Positions 1 through 8,631 of a stretch of 64,000 bases of DNA are shown piece after piece (the first letter of the stretch is position 1; each line of letters starts with the position of its first letter). The stretch is from an uncultured Coriobacteriaceae bacterium. Its GTDB lineage: Bacteria > Actinomycetota > Coriobacteriia > Coriobacteriales > Eggerthellaceae. Location: positions 1 through 64,000 of the forward strand of contig URQU01000001.1 of NCBI GenBank assembly GCA_900550055.1, given 5' to 3'. Both the position numbers and the translations under genes were made by a program. A model generated the notes under the pieces. It saw only the letters and a program-made list of their open reading frames with translations, made no database searches and was not told the DNA's origin.

Positions 1-55
1 GAGGGACTGACTACGAATCAGTACGTCGGGGGTTCGAATCCCTCACGGCGCACCA
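1..55 (+). tRNA. tRNA-Arg (ACG), 5' part cut off by the window edge
   Basis: Only the 3' part of the tRNA is inside the window. An anticodon stem ACTGA/TCAGT encloses the loop CTACGAA, giving anticodon ACG (Arg). It is followed by a T-arm with TTCGAAT in the loop (stem 28-32 / 40-44), the 3' acceptor strand 45-51, the discriminator base A52 and an encoded CCA at 53-55. The D-arm and 5' acceptor strand lie upstream of base 1. Confidence 0.9.
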
Positions 56-69
56 CTTAGCTTGAAATT

Positions 70-108
70 CCGCAATGGCTCCACCGAGCACATGCGGTTT
101 TTTGTTTT
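70..108 (+). terminator. Rho-independent terminator after tRNA-Arg
   Basis: CCGCAATG pairs with CATGCGG (one bulged A) across a short loop and is followed directly by a T-rich tract (TTTTTTGTTTTG). It sits 15 bases past the tRNA CCA end. The remaining 109-342 holds no gene I can support; I looked for an M-box magnesium riboswitch ahead of the next gene and did not recognise one. Confidence 0.75.
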
Positions 109-342
109 GTCGGCCAAAGAAAGGAACCCTGTTGAAGGTTCGAAAACCGAAACCTCACAGTATGTAGCCTTCCTTCGACTCCTCCCTTACCGCTGGCAGC
201 CGAAGGAGCAGGCTGCAGCGCGCTCTCGTTTGACAGAAGCTTTACGCGCCCATAACGCTCTTGCCGCATGGCAGACGTAGCATTATCCGGCACCTGTAAA
301 AGCCCTTGCCGAACGCGAGCATGGACAGTAAGGGAATTGATC

Positions 343-1695
343 ATGCTCTATCTCTCTCAAATGCTGGGAAAGCCGGTGGTAGACTGCACCGGCGAGAAAA
401 TCGGCACCGTATCCGACCTTGCCATCTCCACGGGCGAGGTGTTTCCGCGCATCACCAGCCTGGCCTTCCAGGGTCCGGGCAAGATCCCGTTCATGATCTC
501 ATGGCGCAAGTACGTCGATGAGTTCGATGAGGACGGCCTCACCTTGCAGGTGGAGGCGCACGATATCCGCTTCAGCTATCTGCAGCCCGATGAGGTGCTG
601 CTTGCACGCGACCTCATGAACCGCCAAATCGTCGACACGCAGGGCCTGAAGGTCGTGCGCGTAAACGACCTGAAGCTCTCCGTTTCCGGATCGCAGCTGC
701 GCCTGCTCGGCGCCGAAGTCGGCATCCGCGGCATCCTGCGCGGCCTTGCCCCCTGGATCGAGCGCTCGGTCGTCTCGGTCGCGAAGGCGTTCGGCAAGAA
801 GATCGACGAGCAAATCATCGCATGGAACTACATGGACCTGCTGGACCGCGACCTGTCCGAAGTGCAGCTGTCCGTCACCCATAAGCGCCTGGACGAGCTG
901 CACCCCGCCGACGTCGCCGACATTCTGGAGCAGTTGGACCCGCAACAGCGCGCTAACGTGTTCCAGCACCTTGATGACGCCCAAGCAACCGAGGCCATCT
1001 CGGAGATGGAAGACGAGTACCAGTCCGACTTCATCGAAAGCTTGGACAACAAGCAGGCTGCAAGCGTGCTGGGCAACATGGACCCGGACGACGCTGCCGA
1101 CATCGTGCGCGACTTGTCATATGAGCGCGCCGAAACGCTCCTGCGCCTTATGGGCGTGGAAGACGCAGCGGAGATTCGCCGTCTTCTCGGCTACAAGGAC
1201 GGCACCGCCGGCGGCATGATGACCACGCAGTTCGTATCCGTCGCCGATACCGACACCGTTGGGCACGCGATCGAGGTGCTGCGAGAGCTTCCCGAGGACC
1301 ATCCTTCCGTCCACTTCGTGTACGTACTGGACGAATACGACAAACTGGTTGGAGTCTGCTCGCTGCGCACACTGGTGCTCACCGACGACAAAACGCCCAT
1401 GTCGAAGTGCATGTACGACGACCTGATCACCGCAACGCCGGATGAAACCGAAGAGGACGTCTCGGCCGACATCTTCAAGTACGACTTGACCGCCATGCCC
1501 GTTGTGGACGAGCACGGCGCCCTGCTGGGCATCGTCACCGTAGACGACGCCTGGGATGCCATCGAAGACGACGTCAGCAGCGACAAAACGAAGACTTCCG
1601 TTTGGAAGTGGGTGGGTATCGCGACCGGTGCCGTGCTGTTCTTGATCCTCTACACCCTTGTCGTGCTGCAAATCGCAGGATTCCATTGGAGGTAA
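343..1695 (+). CDS. MgtE-N/CBS-domain magnesium-sensor-like protein with a single C-terminal membrane helix
   Basis: 450 aa. The start is ATG 343, with AAGGGA about 7 bases upstream; an in-frame ATG at 268 lacks a ribosome site and adds 25 unlikely residues. Order seen: two PRC-barrel-like repeats (about 1-75 and 85-165, each beginning with an LxxxM-x-VxD-G pattern), an MgtE N-terminal superhelical domain (about 183-285, with 'ELHPADVADILEQLDP' and 'MDPDDAADIVRDL'), a CBS pair (about 287-410), then one hydrophobic helix (423-446). In MgtE channels the N/CBS module binds Mg2+ in the cytosol and gates the pore. Here the five-helix MgtE pore is absent, so the protein cannot itself be an MgtE channel. 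It ends three bases before the Nramp-family gene, whose ribosome site lies inside its last codons, so co-translation is likely. Inference: a Mg2+-responsive regulatory partner of that transporter. Confidence 0.85.
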   Translation: MLYLSQMLGKPVVDCTGEKIGTVSDLAISTGEVFPRITSLAFQGPGKIPFMISWRKYVDEFDEDGLTLQVEAHDIRFSYLQPDEVLLARDLMNRQIVDTQGLKVVRVNDLKLSVSGSQLRLLGAEVGIRGILRGLAPWIERSVVSVAKAFGKKIDEQIIAWNYMDLLDRDLSEVQLSVTHKRLDELHPADVADILEQLDPQQRANVFQHLDDAQATEAISEMEDEYQSDFIESLDNKQAASVLGNMDPDDAADIVRDLSYERAETLLRLMGVEDAAEIRRLLGYKDGTAGGMMTTQFVSVADTDTVGHAIEVLRELPEDHPSVHFVYVLDEYDKLVGVCSLRTLVLTDDKTPMSKCMYDDLITATPDETEEDVSADIFKYDLTAMPVVDEHGALLGIVTVDDAWDAIEDDVSSDKTKTSVWKWVGIATGAVLFLILYTLVVLQIAGFHWR

Positions 1696-1698
1696 GCC

Positions 1699-3081
1699 GT
1701 GGTTTTGAAGCAAAACGACAAGAGGGGGCGCGCAGCCGACATCGACTCGCATAACCCGCTGGAGCGCAGCAGCTTCCATACCGGCGAGGCAACGTTGTCC
1801 GCTGAGCAGCTTGCGGAAAAGCAAGCGCTCGAGCAGGCCGGCGGTTCCAACAAACAGAAGAGCAAGCTGCTGCTCATCTTGGCAGCCATGGGCCCGGGCA
1901 TCGTCACGGCCATGGCAGGCAACGATGCCGGCGGCATCTCCACCTACTCTACCGTGGGCGCACAGTTCGGCTTCGCCACGCTGTGGGTCATCCCTATCAT
2001 GTGCGTGCTGCTCATCGTGGTGGAAATGACCGCCGCGAAGATGGGCGCCGTCACCGGCAAAGGCTTCGCCGCGCTTATCCGCGAATCCTTCGGCATCAGG
2101 CTTACGGCGCTCGCCATGCTCGCGCTGCTCATCGGCAACGTTTGCACCACGTTCTCCGAGTTCGCAGGCATCGCCTCGGGTATGGAGATGTTCGGCGTAT
2201 CGAAATACATCGCCGTGCCCGTCGCTGCGATAGCCGTCTGGTTGCTTATCGTAGGCGGCAGCTATAAGCGCGTGGAAAAGGTGTTCCTCATCTTGTCGCT
2301 AGTGTTCCTCACCTACGTGATCGCAGCGTTTTTAGCGCAGCCGAACTGGGAGGATGCGGCCATCAACACCATCGTGCCCCATGTGGTGTACCAGCAAAGC
2401 TTCGTATCGCTGGTCATATCCATGATAGGCACCACCATCGCGCCGTGGATGATGTTCTTCAACCAAAGCAATGTGGTTGAAAAGGGCATCAAGCCCGACG
2501 ACCTGTTCACGCAGAAGGTTGACGTAGTCTCCGGCACGGTGGCGGCATGCTTGGTCGCATGGTTCATCATCGTCACCACCGGCACCGTGCTGTATCCGCA
2601 GGGCATCGTCATCAGCGACGCCGCCGATGCGGCAGCCGCGCTGGCTCCGTTTGCGGGCAAGTACGCCGAGGCCCTGTTCGCCATCGGCTTGATCGCCGCA
2701 TCGTTCTTGGCCGCATGCGTGCTTCCGCTGACCACGGCCTTCGTCATCTGCGAGGCCTTCGGTTGGGAGGCAGGCGTGTCCTTCAAGTGGAAGGAAGCGC
2801 CGCTGTTCAAGAGCATCTTCACGTTCGTCATCGCGTTCTCGGCCGTCATCGTGCTCATCCCGAACATCGACCTCATGGGCGTCATGCTCATGGCGCAGTT
2901 CATCAACGGCCTGGTGCTGCCGGTGCTGCTGGTGTTCATGGCGCTGATTTCGTCCGATAAGCGCGTCATGGGCAAATTTAAGTCCGGTCGTGTAACGAAG
3001 GTGCTTATCTGGATCACCGTAGGCATCGTCTCCGTGCTTACCGCAATACTGCTCGTTATGCAGGTGTTCGGAATCGGATAG
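1699..3081 (+). CDS. Nramp-family transporter, NRMT-like (predicted Mg2+ uptake)
   Basis: 460 aa, GTG start at 1699 behind GGAGG in the tail of the preceding gene. An N-terminal cytosolic stretch of about 50 aa precedes roughly 11 membrane helices of the SLC11/Nramp fold. The canonical TM1 metal motif DPGN reads N-D-A-G-G here: Asp is kept, Asn is Gly. The TM6 motif MPH reads A-P-W: the transition-metal-selecting Met is Ala. From established work on NRAMP-related magnesium transporters (clostridial NrmT; Eggerthella lenta EleNRMT), loss of the Met and Asn ligands goes with transport of hydrated Mg2+ rather than Mn2+/Fe2+. Coupling to an MgtE-sensor-like gene agrees. A generic mntH annotation would therefore probably be misleading. 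The substrate is inference; the family is clear. Confidence 0.88.
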   Translation: MVLKQNDKRGRAADIDSHNPLERSSFHTGEATLSAEQLAEKQALEQAGGSNKQKSKLLLILAAMGPGIVTAMAGNDAGGISTYSTVGAQFGFATLWVIPIMCVLLIVVEMTAAKMGAVTGKGFAALIRESFGIRLTALAMLALLIGNVCTTFSEFAGIASGMEMFGVSKYIAVPVAAIAVWLLIVGGSYKRVEKVFLILSLVFLTYVIAAFLAQPNWEDAAINTIVPHVVYQQSFVSLVISMIGTTIAPWMMFFNQSNVVEKGIKPDDLFTQKVDVVSGTVAACLVAWFIIVTTGTVLYPQGIVISDAADAAAALAPFAGKYAEALFAIGLIAASFLAACVLPLTTAFVICEAFGWEAGVSFKWKEAPLFKSIFTFVIAFSAVIVLIPNIDLMGVMLMAQFINGLVLPVLLVFMALISSDKRVMGKFKSGRVTKVLIWITVGIVSVLTAILLVMQVFGIG

Positions 3082-3116
3082 CACGTGGTTGTTCGCTGCG
3101 CATCCCGTTAAAGCCG

Positions 3117-3163
3117 GAGCGCCTCTTCCCAATCGATTTCGGGAAGAGGCGCTTTCTTTTTCG
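3117..3163 (+). terminator. Rho-independent terminator after the NRMT gene
   Basis: GCGCCTCTTCCC (3119-3130) pairs perfectly with GGGAAGAGGCGC (3141-3152), followed by TTTCTTTTTCG. It ends the two-gene unit 343-3081. Confidence 0.9.
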
Positions 3164-3219
3164 ATGCGCTTAACAAGGAATGGTTTTGCAGTGGGTTCTA
3201 GCCGGGTTGGCACGCCCAC

Positions 3220-3681
3220 CTAGGCTTGCGTGCTTCGAATGCCGGAAGCGTCGTCGGACGTCTTGCCATGCATGCGGTCGACTATCATCTGCACGGTGAT
3301 GGAGGACACGTACTCCTCTATTTCGCGTTCAACCAGAGAACATGCGTCGGCGACATCCTGTAGCAAATCGCTTGCCCGCCCGTGATCAACCTTGTTACCC
3401 TTCGCTTCTTTGTGCTCCGAATGCGCCCGATCATTTTGCAGCGCGTTCAGCACGTCAAGTATGCTGATTTCAGAAGCGTCCTTTGCAAGGCTGTAACCGC
3501 CGTTCTTTCCCGGGCGCGCATGAATGATCCCGGCATTACGCAGCAGTTGCGCTAGCTGAATCAGATAATCGCGAGGGATGGACATTTCCTCGGCAACCTC
3601 GCGAGATGAGCATGTCGAGCCTTTTTCCGCCAGATATAGCACCGCACGCATCCCGTATTCGACTGAAGTCTTGAAGTGCAC
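3220..3681 (-). CDS. Rrf2-family transcriptional regulator
   Basis: 153 aa from a GTG start at 3681, preceded by GAGGG. The longer reading frame to 3849 adds 56 non-family residues, and the usual Rrf2 length is about 150. The N-terminus shows the family pattern (KTSVEYGMRAVLYLA), then the winged helix (SREVAEEMSIPRDYLIQLAQLLRNAGII) and the wing (RPGKNGGYSLAK). IscR-type regulators hold an Fe-S cluster with three closely spaced Cys in the C-terminal half. Only one Cys is present there, so this is probably not an Fe-S sensor, and its signal is unknown. It is convergent with the NRMT unit and divergent from the 5-formyl-THF cyclo-ligase gene. Confidence 0.85.
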   Translation of the reverse strand: MHFKTSVEYGMRAVLYLAEKGSTCSSREVAEEMSIPRDYLIQLAQLLRNAGIIHARPGKNGGYSLAKDASEISILDVLNALQNDRAHSEHKEAKGNKVDHGRASDLLQDVADACSLVEREIEEYVSSITVQMIVDRMHGKTSDDASGIRSTQA

Positions 3682-3985
3682 CGTTCCCTCATTCCCGTTC
3701 TGCGTTCCGACTCCGTAAACACCACATGCCCCGCATACGCCCGCCGGACCTTCTCCGCCGATACCGGATTCACTGAGATTATCCGCTGCTGAAGGCTGTG
3801 TTCCATAAGACACAGCTCGCCAAAACCTAAGTTTGACGCACCGCGCCACGTTTGCTGTTTCGTCGTAGCTATAGCCTGACCCAACGAGTATGCTTATATA
3901 CTAGCGCAAGCGAAAATCCTCTAGCATATTGCTATGCTTTTTCACACGATGTTAAAGATTTGTCCCCGTTCGAGGAAAAACGACC
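3682..3985. other. Intergenic region between divergent Rrf2 and folate genes
   Basis: Holds no supported gene. A TATACT at 3897-3902 could be a plus-strand -10. A small inverted repeat TAGCA-tat-TGCTA (3922-3934) could be an operator for the adjacent Rrf2 protein, but this rests on position only. Confidence 0.35.
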
Positions 3986-4609
3986 ATGACTTTGAAGCAA
4001 GACGTACGCGCATCGGTTCTTGCACGGCGCAAGGAGATTCCCTCCGCTTTGCGCAAGGAGAAGAGCCAGGCGATTTGCGAGCAGTTCCTTAAGGAAATCG
4101 ATAGCCGATTAGCAAGCGACACGCCTTCGAACGCTTCCAACAGGCAGCTGCGCATCGCTGCCTATGAGCCGATGAACAGCGAAGTAGACGTGCATCCCCT
4201 GCTGCATGCAGCATACGAACGTGGCTGGGAAGTCTATCTGCCTTGCATGGCCAAGGATACGCTGGACACGCCTGCGCGCATGGTATTCTTCCCGATCAGG
4301 CCAAGCCACTTGACCGAACAGCGCCCCGCCTTCCTCGATCATCCCGCACGCCCTTATCTGCTCGATGACCTGCATATGCAAGGTTGGCAGGAAGTCGACG
4401 AGCAGCTGTTCGATATTGCCGTCATCCCCTTGGTTGCCTTCGATGACACCCTTATGCGCCTCGGCTATGGCGGCGGGAACTACGACAGATTCCTCCCGAA
4501 GTTGCGTCACGACTGCCTCGTAGCCGGTGTGGCGTTCGAAGAGCAGCGCGTGGATAGCGTGCCCACCGAACCTCACGACCTTCCCCTTCCCCGCATCTTC
4601 TCGGCATAA
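3986..4609 (+). CDS. 5-formyltetrahydrofolate cyclo-ligase
   Basis: 207 aa, the normal length for the family. It converts 5-formyl-THF to 5,10-methenyl-THF with ATP, salvaging the stored folate form for C1 metabolism and purine synthesis. The family signature RLGYGGGNYDRFL lies in the C-terminal third, a basic N-terminal helix (MTLKQDVRASVLARRKEI) starts the protein, and 'YEPMNSEVDVHPL' matches the substrate-binding strand region. ATG 3986 has GAGG upstream. It stands alone between a divergent regulator and a convergent antiporter gene. Confidence 0.93.
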   Translation: MTLKQDVRASVLARRKEIPSALRKEKSQAICEQFLKEIDSRLASDTPSNASNRQLRIAAYEPMNSEVDVHPLLHAAYERGWEVYLPCMAKDTLDTPARMVFFPIRPSHLTEQRPAFLDHPARPYLLDDLHMQGWQEVDEQLFDIAVIPLVAFDDTLMRLGYGGGNYDRFLPKLRHDCLVAGVAFEEQRVDSVPTEPHDLPLPRIFSA

Positions 4610-4750
4610 CGCAGGCGAGACCAAGACGATAAGCTATGCCGCACGGAAACGGACGAGCAGCAGGGTACCTTCCAGAAAAGGCTGGGGGGGCATCGCGCCT
4701 TCCGTAGGTGATTGCATATGACCAGCGCACCTTCCACGGAAGATTGCCTA

Positions 4751-4784
4751 CAAAAAGAGAGGGCTCCGAATGGAGCCCTCTCTT
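4751..4784 (-). terminator. Terminator of the NhaC-type antiporter gene
   Basis: AAGAGAGGGCTCC pairs perfectly with GGAGCCCTCTCTT around a GAAT loop. Read on the minus strand, the stem runs into TTTTTG. It lies about 45 bases past the antiporter stop codon and may also stop plus-strand transcripts coming from the folate gene. Confidence 0.85.
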
Positions 4785-4827
4785 CGCATTCTTTGCCTCT
4801 TTTGCGGCCCGCGCCGCACATCGGCGA

Positions 4828-6483
4828 CTATTTCTTCACGCTGATGTTGGACTTATGCAGGATCTTCACCGCAACAACGATGAGCACCGCACCCAGCACC
4901 AGGGAAATCCAGGGATTGCCTGTGAAACCGGCAACGACGTAGCACACGAAGCAGACGACCATAACGGTGGTCGCGTACGGCAGCTGCGTTGCCACATGAC
5001 GCAGGTGGTTGCACTTCGCACCGGCGGACGACAGGATGGTGGTATCGGAAATCGGCGAGATGTGGTCGCCGTACACGGCACCTGCCAGCGTTGCGCCCAC
5101 GGCAACCAGGAACAGCGGATCGCCCTCGTTGAACACGCCGACCACGATGGGCAGGATCAGCGCGATGGTACCCCAGCTCGTGCCCATGGCGAAGCCGATG
5201 AAGCCGGCCACCAGGAAGATGATGCACGGCAGGATGGCCAGGCTCACGCCCAGGCTGTTCAGGAAGCTGCTCACGAAGTCGCCCGTGCCGAGCATGTAAC
5301 GGCAGCAACCGCCTAGGCTCCATGCCAGCACCAAAATCATGATGGCGCCGACCATGGAACGCACGCCCTCGGAGATGCTCTCCACGAAACCGCTCAGCGT
5401 GGTCAGACCGCGCGGCAGGAACATGGCGCCGGCAACGCACAGGGCCACCGTGGCGCCGATGCACAGGCCGCCGACCGGGTTCTCGCCAACGGCAGTGGCA
5501 AAGTCAACGCCCTCGAAGAAGCCACCCGTGTACATCATGCCCAGGATGGAGAAGAAGATCAGCACCAGAATGGGCACGATCAGGTCGTACACCTTGCCCT
5601 TCTCGGAGATGTTGAGACCCTTGTACTCGTCAATCGCCGTCGATGCGGACTGTTCGATGTCGGCCTGCTCGGTGACGACGGACTCCAGGTTGGTATGGTC
5701 GTCGGGGTCAGCCTCGGCCTGCTCCGAAAGACCCATGGTGGACAGCTTCTCCAGCAGCTTGCCGCCCTCGGCAGCAGTGCCCTCGGAGGACTTCGCCTCT
5801 GCCTCAGCCGCACGCATCGGACCGTAGTCGTTTTTGCTCGTGATCAGCATGAAGAACACGAAGAAAATGGTGAGCAGCGCGTAGAAGTTGTACGGGATGG
5901 ACTGCACGAACGTGGTGAAGCCGTCGTCTCCCAGGTAACCGCCGACCGCAACGGCCCACGAAGACACCGGCGCGATGATGCACACCGGAGCTGCCGTGGA
6001 GTCGATGATCCAAGCCAGCTTCTCATGGCTAACGTGGAAGCGATCGGTCACAGGACGCATAACCGCGCCGACCGTCAAGCAGTTGAAGTAGTCATCGACG
6101 AAGATGATGATGCCCAGCAAACCCGTGAGCACCTGTGCAGCGCGCGCATTCTTGATATGGGTGGACACCCACTCGGCATAAGCGCGGCTGCCACCTGCCG
6201 TGGCGATGACCACGGTCAGCGCACCCAGCAACGCAAGGAACAGCAGCAACGCTCCGTTATCGGCGATCTGCAGCGCCATCGCGTTCGGCACATCGGTGAA
6301 TGCCGTGACCAGCTGGTCGACGCCGACACCGTTGAGGGTGAACTGGTAGATGACCATGCCGACGAATACGCCGATGGTCAGCGACGAGTACACCTCTTTG
6401 GTGATGAGCGCCAGAGCCAACGCCAGCAGCGGCGGCACGATGGACCAAGCGCCGGTGCTGATAAGCTCGAAAGCCTCTTCCAT
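4828..6483 (-). CDS. NhaC-family Na+/H+ antiporter
   Basis: 551 aa. The start is ATG 6483, with GGGAAGGGA directly upstream; the frame is open further to 6537 without a ribosome site. It is a polytopic inner-membrane protein with about 11-12 helices. Family-type motifs seen are FVDDYFNCLTVGAVMRPVTDRF in the first half and GTSWGTIALILP followed by GDHISPISDTTILSSAGA in the second. A long acidic cytosolic loop (roughly residues 245-315) separates the two halves. It exchanges cytosolic Na+ for protons, or serves a related Na+-coupled exchange; the exact substrate cannot be read from sequence. It neighbours a Na+:solute symporter gene, so both may use the same sodium gradient. Confidence 0.88.
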   Translation of the reverse strand: MEEAFELISTGAWSIVPPLLALALALITKEVYSSLTIGVFVGMVIYQFTLNGVGVDQLVTAFTDVPNAMALQIADNGALLLFLALLGALTVVIATAGGSRAYAEWVSTHIKNARAAQVLTGLLGIIIFVDDYFNCLTVGAVMRPVTDRFHVSHEKLAWIIDSTAAPVCIIAPVSSWAVAVGGYLGDDGFTTFVQSIPYNFYALLTIFFVFFMLITSKNDYGPMRAAEAEAKSSEGTAAEGGKLLEKLSTMGLSEQAEADPDDHTNLESVVTEQADIEQSASTAIDEYKGLNISEKGKVYDLIVPILVLIFFSILGMMYTGGFFEGVDFATAVGENPVGGLCIGATVALCVAGAMFLPRGLTTLSGFVESISEGVRSMVGAIMILVLAWSLGGCCRYMLGTGDFVSSFLNSLGVSLAILPCIIFLVAGFIGFAMGTSWGTIALILPIVVGVFNEGDPLFLVAVGATLAGAVYGDHISPISDTTILSSAGAKCNHLRHVATQLPYATTVMVVCFVCYVVAGFTGNPWISLVLGAVLIVVAVKILHKSNISVKK

Positions 6484-6575
6484 TTCCCTTCCCTTTCTCC
6501 ACAAGGTCCTCAGAGTCCATTGCGAATCAGTATACAAGTGCAGCGGTCGAACCGCATCAGGATTCCGCCCGGAGG

Positions 6576-6591
6576 GGTTTCACGTGAAACA
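6576..6591. other. parS site 1 (ParB-binding centromere)
   Basis: Core GTTTCACGTGAAAC at 6577-6590; the 16-mer deviates from TGTTTCACGTGAAACA only at its first base (G). It lies in the upstream region of the antiporter gene, the outermost site of the set, about 38.5 kb left of the oriC candidate. Confidence 0.88.
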
Positions 6592-6783
6592 AAAGGAATA
6601 GGTTGTCGGGAAGCGGGTTCTCCACCCGATTGAGCGGCAGACCGGTATGCCGAAAGAGGCGCTTTAAGCGGTGCGGAGTCCACATCGAAAAAGGCGTATC
6701 GAGCAACGGAACCTGCTCTTAACCACATCGCTTTAGGCGCGCACGGATACGGAACCCCGGACGCCGAACTCAACTATATATAA

Positions 6784-6815
6784 AAGAGGCAGACGATAGG
6801 TTTCGTCCGCCTCTT
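6784..6815 (-). terminator. Terminator of the sodium:solute symporter gene
   Basis: AAGAGGC-(A)-GACGA pairs with TCGTC-CGCCTCTT, one bulge, and on the minus strand continues into TTTATATATAG. It is about 60 bases past the symporter stop. The rest of 6592-6876 shows no gene. Confidence 0.7.
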
Positions 6816-6876
6816 CCTTGAAGGAGCTCAGTTTTGCGTGATCGCCCACCCATAACGGCGAACCGTAAACGAAAGG

Positions 6877-8430
6877 TTATTCCACCCCCTTGCGTTCCTC
6901 GGCCAGCTCGTGCTTGAACTCGCGGTCGATGGCGCCCTCGGGGCTGGGCAGGTTGACTTCGAACGGAACGGATTTGGTGAACAGGCTGACCACCGGCACG
7001 ATGATCAGGGAAAGCAGCATGGCCAGGGCGCCGCAATTGATGGGGCTGGCGATCAGCGGCGTGCCCATCAGCGTGAGCACCATGTTCCCGCTGGTCAGGC
7101 ACACGCCCACGATGAAGCTGCACCACACGGCGGCCTTGGAGATGCGACCGGAGTACAGGCCCCACAAAAACGGGCCGAGGAACGCACCGGCCAGCGCACC
7201 CCAGGAGATGCCCATAAGCTGCGCGATGAACGTGATGGAGGAGTTGTACTGCACCAATGCCAACGCCGCGGAAACGATGATGAACAGCACGATAAGGATG
7301 CGCATCCAGCCGAGCTTGCTCTGCTCGCTCATCTTCTTCACCACGTTTCCCTGCAGAAGGTCGAGCGTCAGCGTGGAGGACGAGGTCAGCACGAGCGAGG
7401 ATAGCGTGGACATGCTGGCGGACAGCACGAGCACGATCACGATGCCGATGAGGATATCGGGCAAGGTGGACAGCATGGTCGGGATGATTGAGTCGTACAC
7501 CGGAAGGCCGGTGGGGCCCATCTCGATTTTATCGGCGTACAGACGGCCGAAACCACCCAGGAAGTAGCTGCCGCCGGCGACGACGAACGCGAACAACGTG
7601 GAAATGATGGCGCCCTGCTTCACCGCCGGGCCGGATTTGATGGCGTAGAACTTCTGCACCATCTGCGGCAAACCCCAGGTGCCAAGGCTGGTCAGCACCA
7701 CCACGCCGAGCAGGTTGAACAGGTCAGGGCCGAACATGCTCACGAACGGGCCGGCCATCTGCGAACCCTCGGCCGGGATCTGGGACAGCGTGGTGATGGC
7801 CTCGCTGAAGCCGCCGTTGTTCAGGATGACCGCCGCGATGACCGCGACGATGCCGAACAGCATGACGATGCCCTGCAGGAAGTCGTTCATAACGGTTGCC
7901 ATGTAACCGCCCAGAACCACGTATAGGCACGTGATGACGGCCATGCCGATGACGCACACCTCGTAAGGAAGGCCGAACGCCATGCCGAACAGGCGGGACA
8001 GACCGTTGTACACGCTTGCGGTGTACGGGATCAGGAACACGAAGATGATCGCCGCGCTGGCAATGCGCAGGCCCTTGGACTTGAAGCGCTTGCCGAAGAA
8101 CTCGGGCATGGTGGTGGCGCCCAGGCGATGCGTCATCTCACGCGTGCGCGGACCGAGCACCCACCAGGCCAAAAGGCTGCCGAGAATGGCGTTGCCGATG
8201 CCGGCCCACACGGCGGCGATGCCGTATTTCCAGCCGAACTGGCCGGCATAGCCGACGAACACCACGGCGGAGAAGTAGCTGGTGCCGTACGCGAATGCGC
8301 TCATCCAAGGGCCGACGTTGCGCCCGCCCAGAACGAAACCGTCGACGCTCGTGGTAGTGCGGCGGCAGTACAAGCCGACGCCAACCGCCACGCCGACGAA
8401 AATCAAAACCATGCAGATTTTTGCGACCAT
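6877..8430 (-). CDS. Sodium:solute symporter family protein (PutP-like)
   Basis: 517 aa, typical SSS length. ATG 8430 is preceded by AAAGGA at good spacing. About 13 membrane helices. The N-terminus carries the SSS pattern (DGFVLGGRNVGPWMSAFAYGTSYFSAVVFVGYAG split over TM1-2), followed by 'TMPEFFGKRF' and 'ATVMNDFLQGIVML', which correspond to conserved loops of the PutP/pantothenate/glucose symporter group. It imports an organic solute with Na+. Candidates by context are amino or organic acids, since a CoA ligase and indolepyruvate oxidoreductase follow upstream on the same strand, but specificity is not readable. Confidence 0.88.
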   Translation of the reverse strand: MVAKICMVLIFVGVAVGVGLYCRRTTTSVDGFVLGGRNVGPWMSAFAYGTSYFSAVVFVGYAGQFGWKYGIAAVWAGIGNAILGSLLAWWVLGPRTREMTHRLGATTMPEFFGKRFKSKGLRIASAAIIFVFLIPYTASVYNGLSRLFGMAFGLPYEVCVIGMAVITCLYVVLGGYMATVMNDFLQGIVMLFGIVAVIAAVILNNGGFSEAITTLSQIPAEGSQMAGPFVSMFGPDLFNLLGVVVLTSLGTWGLPQMVQKFYAIKSGPAVKQGAIISTLFAFVVAGGSYFLGGFGRLYADKIEMGPTGLPVYDSIIPTMLSTLPDILIGIVIVLVLSASMSTLSSLVLTSSSTLTLDLLQGNVVKKMSEQSKLGWMRILIVLFIIVSAALALVQYNSSITFIAQLMGISWGALAGAFLGPFLWGLYSGRISKAAVWCSFIVGVCLTSGNMVLTLMGTPLIASPINCGALAMLLSLIIVPVVSLFTKSVPFEVNLPSPEGAIDREFKHELAEERKGVE

Positions 8431-8631
8431 GATCGTTCCTTTACCGATCGATATCGTGTAGACCGTAAGGCCTTCCCTACTCGGAAAAGCGATTGCCCCT
8501 CGTCAGGGACGCGGCTGGGCAAGCGAACACGCCCAAATCGCCCAACCCGGAAACGCACACGGCACAAGCCCGAGTTCGCTGCGAACATACGCCACGTCTA
8601 ACGGACGCACGCAGCGGCTAAGCCCCGTGTG
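8431..8631. other. Intergenic stretch upstream of the symporter
   Basis: I see no gene, RNA or clear promoter in these 200 bases apart from the symporter ribosome site. Confidence 0.5.

Noticed and set aside
62..280. Short plus-strand frame of 72 codons after tRNA-Arg
   Set aside because: It starts inside the tRNA terminator and has no ribosome site or recognisable protein.
109..342. M-box magnesium riboswitch ahead of the MgtE-sensor/NRMT pair
   Set aside because: Expected from the genes' predicted role, but I could not find the conserved M-box segments or a matching leader fold.
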